Assembly: GCA_030340625.1 (NCBI GenBank)
Contig: JAOPHQ010002356.1
Span: 32,010-96,009, forward strand
DNA from: Merluccius polli
Taxonomy: Eukaryota; Chordata; Actinopteri; Gadiformes; Merlucciidae
Reading direction: 5' to 3'
DNA length: 64,000 nucleotides
The position numbers and the translations under genes are program-made. Position 1 is the stretch's first letter. The number at the start of each line of letters is the position of its first letter. The notes under the pieces were generated by a model, which saw only the letters and a program-made list of their open reading frames with translations, did no database searches and was not told the DNA's origin. Of this stretch, positions 44,191-63,150 are shown in pieces.

Positions 44191-44389
44191 CATACAAGAC
44201 ATCCATAGACGTATCTCAATAGCTAGCTAGAGGCTTCAGATGTATAATTAAATGAATGTAACAAATCATGACTTGTCAGTGTATCGGTGCATTGTTTATC
44301 ACGCTGCTCCTCACGGACAATGTGTCTATTAATCTTTTCTCTCCTCACCGCTGCTCTGTTTTGCTCTTCTCTCCTATCTTCACCCCTGC

Positions 44390-44560
44390 TCTCCAGTCAT
44401 CTCTTCTCCTCTCCTCTGCTGTCCTCTCCTCTCCAGGTCTCTCCCCTCCCTTGCTCTCCAGTCATCTCTTCTACTCTCCATTCCTCTGCTGTCCTCTCCT
44501 CTCCAGGTCTCTCCTCTCCCTTGCTCTCCAGTCATTTCTTCTCTTCTCCTCTGGTCCTTT
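44390..44560. repeat. Pyrimidine-rich minisatellite, 65-70-bp units
   Basis: Two and a half units, each starting CTCTCCAGTCAT and containing CTGCTGTCCTCTCCTCTCCA. Almost pure C/T on +. Long frames through it are not genes. Confidence 0.8.
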
Positions 44561-44571
44561 CTTCACATTTG

Positions 44572-45460
44572 GGCCCAAGCATGAATTGCAAGGACCTATT
44601 GTATTTCAAGGTATTATTCTTATTAGGGCCCGAGCATGAAGTGCAAGGACCTATTGTTTTTCAAGGAATTATTATTATTATTAGGGCCAGTGCACAAAGT
44701 GCAAGGACCCATTTGTCATGGCCAAGGCTACAGGGGTTGTTTTCCCCCTTTTCCTTGTGTTTCTCCTGGTTTCCCTTTCCCTGTGTCTCCAGTGTTTGTG
44801 TCTCCCCTTGTTGGTTTGTCTGTCTGTGGGTGTGGCAAGCTGTCTTACTCCTCCTTCTGATTACTCCAACCACCTCACCTGTTCACCTCATCATTTCATC
44901 AGCCTGCAGTATTTGAACCTTGGTTCTTCAGTCACTCGTCACCAGATTGTTCTTTCTACTTGTGGTATACAAGTTACGGCTGCCTCGTGGTTTGTTTTAG
45001 CTCTAAGTGCCCTCATGTTTTTTACCTGTCTCATTGAAATCTCTTGTGCTCCAGGTCCAGACCTCATCCTGCCTGCCTGCCCGCCGTCCTAACATCTCTC
45101 TGCCTTGCTTACCCTGCCATCGGCTCCAACCCTCACCACCTGCCTGCCTGCCTCTCGCTCATCCCTCCGACTTTACCTCTGCCACCTCGGCCCCATTCCC
45201 TGTACAATAAATCTGGATTAACTTCAACTTTGAGTCTTTGTTCTGCATCTGGGTCCCAAACTGTTACTGGTCTGAATAACACTATTGTTTTTCAAGAAAT
45301 TATTATTAGGGCCCAAGCACAAAGTGCAAGGACCTATTGTTTTTCAAGGAATTATTATTAGGGCCCAAGCACCGAATGGTGCAAGAAACTATTGTATTTC
45401 AAGGAATTATTAGGGCCCGATCATGAAGTGCAAGGACTTATTGTATTTCAAGGATAGTGC
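44572..45460. repeat. GGGCCCAAGCA tandem repeats split by a solo LTR
   Basis: Units of about 55-65 bp read AGGGCCCGAGCATGAAGTGC, AAGGACCTATTG, TTTTCAAGGAATTATTATT. Three lie at 44572-44713 and about four at 45282-45460. A diverged single relative (AGGGACCGAGCC...GGTCCCTATTG) lies near 59690. Confidence 0.75.
44714..45281 (+). mobile_element. Probable solo LTR
   Basis: A 568-bp segment begins TGTCATGGCC and ends AATAACA, with CCATT before and CTATT after. It interrupts the tandem array and carries AATAAA (45206-45211) followed by GAGTCTTTGTTCTGCATCTG, a typical fish LTR R/U5-like end. C/T-rich interior, no protein. Confidence 0.6.
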
Positions 45461-45929
45461 ATAGTGGACACAGGAAGTGATATTTAACTCCTTCATGCAA
45501 TGTCCAATATGCATGAAAATGTATAGCCATATCAGGCAACTTCCAGTAATTGTATTGATGCATTGATAACTCGCTGATGTAGCACCCCCTACTTGCAACA
45601 GGAAGTGAAGCCTAGATGCCACATAGTTCATCAAATGTATGCAGAATGTCCATTGTGTCATCCCCATCGTCATGTACTCCATACAGGAAATAATATTTTA
45701 ATAATTCGTTCGAGTAACAAGACCACAACTGCTGCTCCCCCCAACGTGCGCAAGGAATGAGGTGCATATATCAATATATTTCAGGGGGGACATTTTAACA
45801 ATATTTGTTAAAATGTCCCCCCCCCCCCCCCCAATATATTATAATTGTCACAACGCCGTCAACAATGGCTATCCAGGCACTAAAAGCCTTCAATTTAATA
45901 ATTTATATTGTGCCAAGTACCATCATATA
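45461..45929. other. Intergenic, no gene seen
   Basis: Contains a C homopolymer of about 16 bases near 45817-45832. Otherwise no feature. Confidence 0.4.
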
Positions 45930-47145
45930 CACTCACCGGCCACTTTATTAGGTACACCTGTCCAACTGCTCGTTAACGCAAATTTCTAATCAGCCAATCA
46001 CATGGCAGCCACTCAATGCATTTAGGCATGTAGACATGGTCAGGACGATCTGCTGCAGTTCAAACCGAGCATCAGAATGGGGAAGAAAGGTGATTTAAGT
46101 GACTTTGAACGTGGCATGGTTGTTGGTGCCAGACAGGTCTGAGTATTTCAGAGACTGCTGATCTACTGGGATTTTCACGCACAACCATCTCTAGGGTTTA
46201 CAGAGAATGGTCCGAAAAAGAGAAAATATCCAGTGAGCGGCAGTTCTGTGGGCGCAAATGCCTTGTTGATGCTAGAGGTCAGAGGAGAATGGCCAGACTG
46301 GTTCGAGCTGATAGAAGGGCAACTGTAACTCAAATAACCACTCGTTACAACAGAGGTATGCAGAAGAGCATCTCTGAACGCACAACACGTCGAACCTTGA
46401 GGCGGATGGGCTACAGCAGCAGAAGACCACACCGGGTGCCACTCCTGTCAGCTAAGAACAGGAAACTGAGGCTACAATTCGCACAGGCTCACCAAAATTG
46501 GACAATCGAAGATTGGAAAAACGTTGCCTGGTCTGATGAGTCTCGATTTCTGCTGCGACATTCGGATGGTAGGGTCAGAATTTGGCGTCAACAACATGAA
46601 AGCATGGATCCATCCTGCCTTGTATCAACGGTTCATGCTGGTGGTGGTGGTGTAATGGTGTGGGGGATATTTTCCTGGCACACTTTGGGCTTATTAGTAC
46701 CAATTGAGCATCGTGTCAAAGCCACAGACTACCTGAGTATTGTTGCTGACCATGTCCATCCCTTTATGACCACAGTGTACCCATCTTCTGATGGCTACTT
46801 CCAGCAGGATAACGCGCCATGTCATAAAGCGCGAATCATCTCAGACTGGTTTCTTGAACATGACAATGAGTTCACTATACTCAAATGGCCTCCACAGTCA
46901 CCAGATCTCAATCCAATAGAGCACCTTTGGGATGTGGTGGAACGGGAGATTCGCATCATGGATGTGCAGCCGACAAATCTGCAGCAACTGCGTGATGCTA
47001 TCATGTCAATATGGACCAAACTCTCTGAGGAATGTTTCCAGTACCTTGTTGAATCTGTGCCACGAAGGATTAAGGCAGTTCTGAAGGCAAAAGGGGGTCC
47101 AACCCGGTACTAGCAAGGTGTACCTAATAAAGTGGCCGGTGAGTG
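45930..47145 (+). mobile_element. Full-length Tc1 transposon
   Basis: Inverted termini CACTCACCGGCCACTTTATT lie at both ends, each flanked by TA (45928-45929, 47146-47147), the Tc1/mariner target site. The 1216-bp length and single transposase gene are normal for Tc1. Near-identity to the fragment at 19911-20439 shows recent activity of the family. Confidence 0.96.
46079..47113 (+). pseudogene. Tc1 transposase, one frameshift
   Basis: ATG 46079 opens MGKKGDLSDFERGMVVGARQ and meets TGA at 46139. Coding resumes one frame over at once (LSISETADLLGFSRTTISRV, helix-turn-helix) and is open to TAG at 47111-47113. The second paired-like domain has RTTRRTLRRMGYSSRR. The DDE domain has WSDESRF (D), QQDNAPCHKA (D) and SPDLNPIEHLW (E). 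Only the indel near 46138 prevents a full-length protein of about 340 residues. The frame from 46289 alone lacks the first DNA-binding domain. Confidence 0.93.
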
Positions 47146-48193
47146 TATATATTAAATACTAGACATTCATCAGGTCGATTTGTAATACTCTAAAATCAAC
47201 TTATATTGATTTAGCATATTTTTTACTAGTTACCAAAAGTCGTTTAGTGGTGAATCAGCAAATTGCTGAATTTCCATTGATTCAAATGACCTGCTTGGAA
47301 CTATCTGAAACTACATGAACCATGTGACTATCAAGCTTTTTGACCCTCCATTGACACGGCTCTCTGGCCACTGCTTTACAGACTGGTAGTTCAACCCTGC
47401 CATGTTCCTCCCACCAGTTTGGACCCTACCATTTCACCAATGCGGAGTTAAAATGATAGAACAAAGATTCCTGCGTTGCACATGTATAAAATAGTGAAGA
47501 ATATCCGTTTAATTAAATTACCTCAAAAATTACATTGTGGACCCAAAGGAATGACAACACATAGTAAATATTATACTGCTAACCTCAGTTAATGAACAGA
47601 TGCAGTTTGTGTAGCGGTAATGTAGTTAATAACTTAAATTGAATGTGGACGGGGCCGCGTGTGGTATGGCATTAAACTTTGTTCAATGTTTGTGGTTAAA
47701 GCATAAACAATATTTTCGGATTCCAGTGACTATGTTGTCATTTAACACATTGTTTTTGTTCCATAAAAAGTATCTCCCGGTTTCCAAAGAGTGAGATTAA
47801 AAATGTAGAACACACCCCGCTCCCTCCATCCAGACACATAAAATATGGGATCTTAGTCTGAGCCTTTATCAATCCATGTATAACCTCATCAAAAGGATAA
47901 CTTTGTTTATTCCTGTGTACAAAACCACAGCAAGGACAAAAGGTGTGTGTGTGTGGGGGGGGGGGGGACACTTAAAGAGGAACCAAACACTACAATTCAC
48001 GGGACCATATAAAAACCAGTGTTAATGCAATGGTTACTGGTTTTGTTCCTGTGGTAACTTGCCAGGATGAGGACAAAAGCCATTTCAGGACATTTGAAGT
48101 CCAACACAGAAGAGTCAGAGTCCATAGCCTTGCTACTTCTTCTCACAACAAAATCAGGTATAAACTCTTAAGACCTCTTATGACCGGGCCAAC
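47146..48193 (-). other. Intergenic and clpp 3' UTR
   Basis: The clpp 3' UTR runs from 48193 to about 47890, with a minus-strand AATAAA at 47906-47911. A GT/G run lies at about 47943-47968. 47148-47880 has no recognised feature. Confidence 0.55.
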
Positions 48194-55057
<6,864 letters not shown>

Positions 55058-56715
55058 TTCGGAATCCCCTGTGCGACTGCTTTTTGTGGTTGCACCGGAA
55101 GTTATTCATATACAATTTTTTTTCCTTCCTTCTTCTTCTTTTAGTGTTTTTGGCGATGGATTTTTTTCTCGGTTCATTACCGCCACCGTCTGAACAGGAG
55201 TATGAATCAGGGATCCTACTTCTCATAGAAAACAATACCCACAAACCAAAACAAATAAACCAAACTAACTAACTATAAGTTAAATTAGAATTGTGTTATC
55301 TTTAGAACCTGAAAACTAAATTAAAGCACTCATCCCTTGATGGTTTAACAAAATCTTTGTTCCCCTTCCATTCTCAGAGCTTCTTTTAATATTTATCTAT
55401 ATTTTGATCATTCCAACAATATATGTTCCATTGTTTCTGTCAGTTGACAATGATCACACCTCCTGTTCCAACCTCCTTATATGTCGTCCCTTAATTTCCT
55501 CATCCCACTCGCTCTGCCAATATTTTTTATTCTTTCTCTTCATTAGACTTTGTGTCTGTTTTAGGCTACTGAAGTCTATGTTTTCAAAAATCTGGTCTCC
55601 TTTGGTTGCATCTTTTGCACATTTATCAGCCTTTTTCATTTCCACTAACTGAATGCACTGGAACCCATATAAATGTAACTACTATCCCCGGATTCTGAAC
55701 AGTGATTGTAAAATGTCAGCAGATCTTGCCTGATTGACTTATTAGACTGTAGACTCTTCAATACTACACATGAATATGAACATTATAAGTATAAAGTGGT
55801 CTAAATTCCTCTACCCACTGTAATGTAAGGCATAAGGCCACCATCTCCCCTGTACTGATAGATTACTGGTTATTCGTTTTTTTCATTTCAAAATTAAACT
55901 CTGGTACAAATTTTGACCCTACTTTTCCATTGTTTTCCTCTTTTGACCCATCTGTAAATAATATCTGGATTTGATATGAGTCAACAATGGCATTATCTAT
56001 TTTTCCCTCCCTTTCTTTAGCGGCACCAAGCAATTCAGAAAATGGTTTTCCATTTCTAACACCTCCTTTTCCCACACCAATTCAAAGCTTTTTGTCATTT
56101 GTTTCTCTTTCTCCCAACTTGGTTAAAAGTTACATGTATTTGACTTTGACTTTGACAGAAACCTGGAATTATCGTGAATTACCGTTTGTGATAGGCCTAT
56201 ACAATTATAGTTGCATTCATTATAAACTATGGCTTGATCATGAATACAAAGTTGTGTAGTTTGATAATAAAAATGTAATACCTGTGACACACACACACTT
56301 AAACTTTCCTAGTCCCTTAAGGGCACTTGAACGCCTCATTATTTCCCGCCAGTATATTGTACAGTAAATGAAAATGTGACATGTTAAAATGATGTGGCAT
56401 TTTACCATAACATTCATAAAATGAATCACGCAATAATGGTTGATCACACACATGGATCCTCGAAGATCAACAAGCTACTCATATTTTGCCGTCGAATAAA
56501 AAAGTCCCCATGCCATAAAATGCTGCGAGCCTATGCATATTCATCGATCCATGTGTATGTGCCTACGATACGTATTAGTTGCTCTTTTCTGTCCACCACC
56601 ACCATAACCACACACGCGCGCAAACACGCGCACACACAAAGAGCGAAGAACGGCACATTTCTATTGGATGTGAGCGCCACTGACTTGGAGCGATCTCTAC
56701 CTCTCCAGATCGAAG
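55058..56715. promoter_or_regulatory. Shared clpp/carm1 upstream region
   Basis: The 1.66 kb between the two start codons must contain both promoters. About half is the LINE fragment 55310-56140. The clpp side keeps about 250 bp and the carm1 side about 575 bp of non-LINE sequence. An inverted CCAAT (ATTGG, about 56664) lies about 50 bp before the carm1 ATG in a moderately CpG-containing stretch. No CpG island is clear. Confidence 0.4.
55310..56140 (-). mobile_element. 3' fragment of a Nimb-type LINE with RNase H
   Basis: On -: ILFTDGSKEENNGKVGSKFV (56000-55880, first RNase H Asp in TDGSK), KFVPEFNFEMKKT, then MADKCAKDATKGDQ-like and KNKKYWQSEWDEEI near 55640-55454. This is the RNase H and post-RNase H part of an I/Nimb ORF2 with several frame breaks. 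It is the portion missing from the LINE at 14864-18435. The 3' end is near 55310. Confidence 0.65.
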
Positions 56716-58734
56716 ATGGCGATGTCGGTGTTTCCCGGCGTGCGGCTCCTTTCTATCGGAGATGCGAATGGAGACATACAGCGCCACTCTGAGCAACAAC
56801 CATTGCGGCTTGAAGTGAAAACCACACAAGACGCGGCACTTATCAATCTCTCCAATGGTGAGTGGAGCTTTTTTTGCCCATCTTCAGATGTTCGGCCTGC
56901 TTTAGCTGGTAATGCTAATGCTATGTAACGCATACTGCTAGTCGATCCATATGCAGAGGTAACCTAGAAAAGACGGCTAGCACAGATCCAACTTTAGCTT
57001 GTCTCCATGTTAATCGCAATTAAGCTGATTATACCTGGGACGTTTTTTTTATTGCCCAGGTTGATTTAAAATGTGCCTATTTTTTTGTGGCGAGCTTCTA
57101 ACTGTATTAGCTAACAGTTGCATTACAATGCTAATAATACCTGGCTAGCTAAACAATACCTTAATAGCCTGTTTGAACAGAGTAGCGGGATACAGCATGC
57201 TGACTTGCTGCCCATGTCCTTCTGTTTATGCTGTTAACATGGTTTGCCCACCATTCTTGTCTTTGTTGTTGCGTGCGGTTTTGATCTCGTTTTTACAATG
57301 AATCAAATGCACTCAATAGCGTTATGGCTAAAGCTACCAAACTCGCCAATGTTTTTGGGGCATGAGAAGTAGGACTTTTCGTCGCCCATCACTGTACACA
57401 CGCATCACTCGAGGGTGACTGACTGTACCCTTTTTTTTAATGTAAAACTATAATCCCAGCTTTAATATGGCGCTTTTAGTAATGCCTACTATATTCTCTT
57501 TTCCCACTTTCTTAGCGAGAGTGGGCCCACATTAGTTATGCGTTCATCTTTGTTCTCACCGGAACAATAGCGGAGACCCCTGCCGGTGTTATGAGCCTAC
57601 TAGTTTCCAAGCGGTTTGGTGATCAATCGCGTGCACGTGCGTGACATCGTGAAATAAGAATGGACACTTTCGCCTTATTCATTTCCAGTCATACTAATCG
57701 CATTTAAAGTAGACCAAGGATTTAAATGTTGTTAGTAGACAAGCCAACTCCCATTCGAGTATGGGAGTTTTTGGACGGAGGAGGATGCAATAAAGTTGAT
57801 CCAGCTGTCAAAAGTTTGGTTCCTTTTCCTTAAAAGTCAACCATATTTTCAGGTTATACTAGTCATAACGTAATATTCATACCCATTTGCAACACACTGC
57901 ATGCTTAACGTAACACATTTCTGTTATTGGAAAATAAACTAAGTAATTGATACCACGTCAACACAACTTCTATTTACATCATTGCCTTAAAGGCCTTGAA
58001 TGCAGAGTTGAACATTACAATCTCTGCAATAATAAGACAAGCCAATCACAATGCCTCTTGGAACCTGCCCTGTGGACCTTCAGATTTTCACACAAACTAC
58101 TGACTGGCAATACCAAATGCTACACTTCCACACTCATTTGTGTGAGATGGTGAAGTCTTAAAGGGTGTAAGGCATCCCATTACTCATTTTGTGCTCAAAA
58201 GGCAGCATAAGACCATGGCCCTCATGGTTGCATTGGGTTTTGGTTAGCAGCCGGCTCCAACCATGAGGAGAGAAACAAACAATGAAATGTGTTAAAATAA
58301 AATGCATTTCCGCAATCATTTTTCCCTTTTTTTTAATACAGAGCTGCAGTAGACTTGTAAACTTTAATAAAACTGCTGATTTAATTACTACTGTTTTAAA
58401 CTATATATTTAATATTATATATTTTATAATATATTATACATGTATTTATTTATTTGTTAGTATTTTGTTGGGACATGTGTATACTGTGGTGTGCTGCCTC
58501 AGTTATTTTCATGATGAACTTGCATAAAAATGTTTTAGAGACTGCTTGCATACCTCTGTAGATATGAATCTTCCAAATCTTTACTATTCACCGTTCTTTA
58601 CTTTTCAGGAGAGGACACATGCGTGTTCAAGTGCTCTGTCTCCCGGGAGACGGAGTGCAGTCGCGTGGGAAAGCAGTCATTCATCATCACACTGGGCTGC
58701 AACAGCGTCCTACTACAGTTCGCCTCACCAGCTG
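56716..58734 (+). CDS. carm1: Coactivator-associated arginine methyltransferase 1, exons 1-2
   Basis: Exon 1 (56716-56857) starts ATG in GAAGATGGC context and encodes MAMSVFPGVRLLSIGDANGD then HSEQQPLRLEVK, ending at a GTGAGT donor one base into a Gly codon. Exon 2 (58609-58734) encodes EDTCVFKCSVSRETECSRVG then KQSFIITLGCNSVLLQFASPA and ends at GTATAC. This is the N-terminal PH/EVH1-like domain of CARM1/PRMT4, a nuclear enzyme that asymmetrically dimethylates arginines of histone H3 and coactivators. The short N-terminus without a poly-Ala stretch is the fish form. The methyltransferase exons lie beyond 64000, so intron 2 exceeds 5.2 kb. The frame is continuous across the splice. Confidence 0.95.
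56858..58608 (+). other. carm1 intron 1
   Basis: 1.75 kb, AT-rich, with GT and CTTTTCAG ends. No transposon recognised. Confidence 0.7.
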
Positions 58735-58870
58735 GTATACGCGCACACACACTCTAAATATTTAAAAACCTCAAGCTGAGCAATATATTGGTATGGCCAT
58801 TGTTGTATTGTAGTCAAAAATATTTACGTTTTACTAAAGTACAGAAATCTCAATATCATAAAAACGTGAT

Positions 58871-59225
58871 CACTATAGTATGCTTTTGGGGAACAAGTAA
58901 GGCCGAGAATTCGGATACTGATTATGCACCTGAAGTCTATCGGCAGAGACCCTTTGAGGGGCAGGTGCCCAAAATCAAAAATGGGAGGATTTCTATTGCG
59001 CGATTGTTGTGCCGGGGGGGGGGGGGGGGGCTACCGGAGGATTTCTGTTGCGTGATTGTTGAGCGGGGGTGCTACCGGAGGATCTCTGTTGCGCGATTGT
59101 TGAGCGGGGGGGGGGGGTCAAAAGGGCACTTTGGTCCGCTCAAAAGGGCACTTTGGTCCTTCAAAGGGAAAAGGGCAGGGGCTCAGGCACCCATAGCCCC
59201 CCCCTATGCACGTGCCTGATGTACC
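58871..59225. repeat. G-tract tandem repeats in carm1 intron 2
   Basis: Three ~45-bp units (GAGGATTTCTGTTGCG, GATTGTTGAGCGGGGG, CTACCG) each end in a G run of 5 to 16. Then AAAAGGGCACTTTGGTCC is repeated. The right end CCCCCCCTATGCACGTGCCTG looks like the terminus of a hAT-type element read backwards. No protein. Confidence 0.6.
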
Positions 59226-59649
59226 GACCATCTTTATTGGATGAATCTGATGATGATGAATTGGGGGATATAGTGCGGAAATAAGTGTGCATCAATTGTA
59301 CACTTCTTTAACGGTGCATTGTTGGTATAAAAGGTTGTGCACCATATTGGGAACCAGTGAAATCACATTTCAGACAACACAAAATGATGAATCCCTAAAT
59401 AGTGCACTATATAGGGCACAAGGGGACAAATTTGAACATGGCATTAGTCTTGCAGACCCAGCATTTCCATTTGGAAAGGCGTTGGTTAAGTATGTCAAGA
59501 GCCACCTACCGAAAGGGGTCTTCTGATTGACATGCAAGACGAAATTGCAGACCGTTGATTTTGCGTCACATAATGCATGAGGAACAGTCCTTGAAGAAAA
59601 AGGAACTGTAGTTAAACAAACATGATTTGCAAAATGTGATAAACAAAAA
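59226..59649. other. carm1 intron 2, no feature
   Basis: Open frames occur on both strands (59287-59526 +, 59370-59681 -) but match nothing I know. Confidence 0.4.
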
Positions 59650-60461
59650 TTAGGGATGCACGAAATGGATTTTGCTACCATTTGTTTATTAGGGACCGAG
59701 CCAGTGAAACTGGAAGGTCCCTATTGAAATTGCTCTGTTTTTAAACTGTTATTATTCGTAGGTAGAGCTTTTTGGTATCTTTTGACCTTGTTGAAACATT
59801 GAAATAGCTGCTAAATAACCTACGTTCATTATTAAAAACCAATAACCCCCGGCTTGCCACAACCACATTTTTCTATGGCTGCAACTGACTAGTATTTTCA
59901 AGTACTGCCGCTAATGTTCAGTTGTATAAGCATGTTATCAGCTTTACATTACTTCCTGACATTAATGCTTAAAATCTGAACCTATGTGTTGGACATTACA
60001 GTATCTTCTTTTAAAAGGAAGAATCATAACAATTTAACAAATGCAACAGAGAACTACTTCACTTAACTCCCAACTTCTTTTGGAATGTGTGAAGTGTGAT
60101 ATTTTGGCAGCTATTTCCTTGGTCAGTCGGCAAACCTATCATGCTATGTGTGAAAGCCGGTAACGTGATGTATTTTATTTTAATAAAAAAATAGAAATTC
60201 CACTTGCACACATGTGCTCCTAAATGTAAATTCAAATTTTTACTCTCGTATGCGAGTGAAATGGTTGCACTGTCAAGCCCGGCGCAACTGGCTCTACCCA
60301 GGTGCAGCAGTTTGACGCCATGAGCATGATGACCGCGTGCTGCGCTTGTTGAGTCAATGGAAGCAATATTGGCTTGAATTTCATTATCGGAATAATGCAT
60401 AATATGAATTTACCATTATCGTCCGAGAATTTATCGGCCCAATATTTATCATGCATCCCTA
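59650..60461. mobile_element. hAT MITE in carm1 intron 2
   Basis: Ends TAGGGATGCACGA and CATGCATCCCTA, flanked by ACAAAAAT on both sides (59642-59649, 60462-60469). Near the left it contains a relative of the GGGACCGAGCC repeat. No transposase. Confidence 0.93.
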
Positions 60462-60469
60462 ACAAAAAT

Positions 60470-61470
60470 GGCTCGGCTGCCGACTACAGCTAGAAAATGG
60501 TCGTCGAGCCCCAAAGAATATACCATGACAAGGTCATAACTAGGGATGCTAATTCTGACTTTATTTTCTGACGATAATAGACGCTTGTTAAACGGTCATC
60601 AACCGTTAACCAGTAAGAATAAATGTGCTATAAAAAAATAACGAAAGTCAGTTTTTTTCATTGGAAAGGAAGGCTGGAGGAAAAGCATACTTTCAAATTT
60701 CAAAATTTTTGAAGGCATATTCGAATAGTTAAACACCTAAACCTGTTCAAATCTGGCCATGTGAAGCTTGTATGAGCAGGTGCCCCCAGCATTATTAAAT
60801 AAAACACATTATTACTAAGGCTTTTATAACAACTAACTAATGATATCAGCTATGAAAGCACTTGGTTCCGATTAGCATATAGCAGGCCAACAGGCTATCG
60901 GTTAGTTTAAAGTGCTCCCAGTGGCAACAAACGTCCCACCGAAGCTACGTATGTCAAGAATCTTGTCTTCAGTTTCTTAGAGACACTGCATGGCTTAACT
61001 TGCTGTATGTATCGGACGTTTAGGATGAGTTGCATTGTGAGACCATAGTGGCTAAGATAGTCAATGTTTGTCAACAGCTTTGGTTTTGATTATAGCTTTA
61101 GATTATAGCGGGTGTTCTTTGAAAATATTTTTCAATTTTCATGATTCCGCGTCAGAGTTAACGTTATCCACTTGCACGAGCAGTCGATATTAACTAGCAG
61201 CTACGTACAGCATGCTGAGCTCGACAACCCAGTTGTATTCTAACGTTAACTTATAGCCATCCTTACTAGCTAGGCTCCTTGTTGAATGCATCAGTTTTGG
61301 ACAAACTTGTGCAGGGTTGTTCATGATACTAACCATTCGTGTAGGGCTGCAACTATCGATTATTTTGGTAATAAAAAATTGAGAAAACATTTCCTTTTTA
61401 ATGTTTATTTGTTGACAACAATGACAGCCTTAACTTTGGCATTGTAGAAATAACATACAGCACTGCATAT
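60470..61470. other. carm1 intron 2 with orphan hAT ends
   Basis: TAGGGATGCTAATTCTG at 60541 and TAGGGCTGCAACTATCG at 61342 look like single hAT termini without visible partners. The rest is AT-rich and featureless. Confidence 0.45.
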
Positions 61471-61651
61471 TAGGGCTGGACCCGAATATTCGACTATTCG
61501 GATATTCGTTCGTTGGGTAGGTATTCGGTTTTCAATTTTGGGATTCGGATATTCGTTTTTTTTTTGTTTGTTTTTTCTAAATGTAGGCTATCACTAAAGG
61601 CGAACCGCAAAATACATTTTGTCAGCACATTCTTGTACTATATTTATACTT

Positions 61652-62419
61652 TAGTGTTGCACCGATACCGATACTAGTATCGGGAGGGGCCCCGATACCG
61701 CGCTAAAATGCTGGCATCGGTATCGGCGAGTACGAACAAATAATGCGCCGATGCCATTTACATATACTAATATGAAACTTGGAACGCAGCGCTTTGCGTC
61801 TTTCTCTCCCTTTACTCAATGCTGCGTGTGATCACACGTGTTCAGTGCATGCCGTGCCAAGCAGCTATCCTATTGGCCCACTCCGGCCGCCCGGCCGCGC
61901 ATGTTGACCGACCGACAAGCGACGACGACAAAGTACCAAAAAAAAGCAAGAAAAAAAAGCACCGGAGACGCGGCGGGCGCGCGGTTCAGCCGCGCGGCGC
62001 ACAGAAAAGTTGTTCCGCCTGCGGACGCGCCGGTGCGGGGAAACTCAGTGAGCGGGTCCGCCTGCCGGTGCGACGCACCCGGTCACCACCCATGCCCCCC
62101 CCCCCCCCCGCTCCCCGGGGTGCCATGCGGACACAAACAAGGAGAAGAGGGGAAAAAGCAGGAGAGAGAGGGAGACGCGTCTTGCTCACAGGCGGGAGAT
62201 CGCTCAAATGGACAGACAGTGACCGCATCACAGACGACGAGTTAAGCTGTAATCGGCTTCTCCCCGATTCCCCCCCCCCCCCCCCCCCCCCCCGCTACAT
62301 ACTAGTAATTATCTCTAGTTATACTATATTATCTAATTATACTAGTAATTAAGCCATGATAGCAATGATTTTACATCCAAGTGAGTATGCAGTTCTTTAG
62401 TATTAGAAGAAAAAAAGCT

Positions 62420-62462
<43 letters not shown>

Positions 62463-62563
62463 TTCCGGCGTGGTATCGGTATGGTATCGGTATCGGCCGA
62501 TACTGCACAGCCGGGTATCGGTATCGGTATCGGGGGCCAAAAAATGGTATCGGTGCAACACTA
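61652..62563. mobile_element. hAT MITE (TATCGG family), copy 2
   Basis: Same ends as 28500-29387, flanked by TTATACTT on both sides (61644-61651, 62564-62571). It differs from copy 1 by scattered substitutions, C-run and TA-run lengths and a short duplication near 62330. Confidence 0.94.
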
Positions 62564-62708
62564 TTATACTTGACTGTTAAGATGTGGAAATATATACCAT
62601 CTCAGCTTGGGCGCGTGACATCACTCACAGCAGTGAACGTCAGGCTTCAGTTCACCTTGGCCGTTAAAGGGAAGACAAAATGCCGAAGACCTCAGCTGTG
62701 TGGGAACT

Positions 62709-63150
62709 AGGGATGGGCATAATTAATCGATGATCGATCATTGATCGTTAAGAAATGTGTCGATCAATTTATATTGTTATCGATCAAAAGGACGTTGTGT
62801 TGCATACTGTGAGTCTTGAAGCGGTGCGGTGATCGCGGCTTTAGTTCCCCGTGTCTGGTCGCTGTAATTCGGAGCGTGAATATCGGTTGAATATCTAATA
62901 TCTTTCTAACTTTAAAAAACACTTTAGTATTTTTTAAGACGATAGTCGCACATCCCTCGTAACTACGCCGTGAAGGTGAACCCTCCCGGACTCCGCTATT
63001 AACATGAACCGCTCCGCCGGAGGAGCCGCACATCCACACGCACCGGACACCACAATACAAACACACATGTTTTACATTTGATTTTAAATAAAGTTGTGTG
63101 CAGTTATACGGATAAATACGATTATTGATTAATGACCGATCGCGTACTGC
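62709..63150. repeat. hAT fragment sharing sequence with the clpp-intron element
   Basis: Begins TAGGGATGGGCATAATTAAT with ATCGAT/GATCGATC words. 62827-63125 matches 49742-50025 (for example GTTGAATATCTAATATCTTT). The right terminus is missing. Confidence 0.7.

Noticed and set aside
44268..45361. Open frames of 70-209 codons on both strands
   Set aside because: They lie in pyrimidine-rich repeats and a probable solo LTR and resemble no protein.
61838..62245. Gene in the CpG-rich core of the hAT MITE
   Set aside because: Within a transposon bounded by 8-bp duplications and present twice in the window; kept only as a finding.
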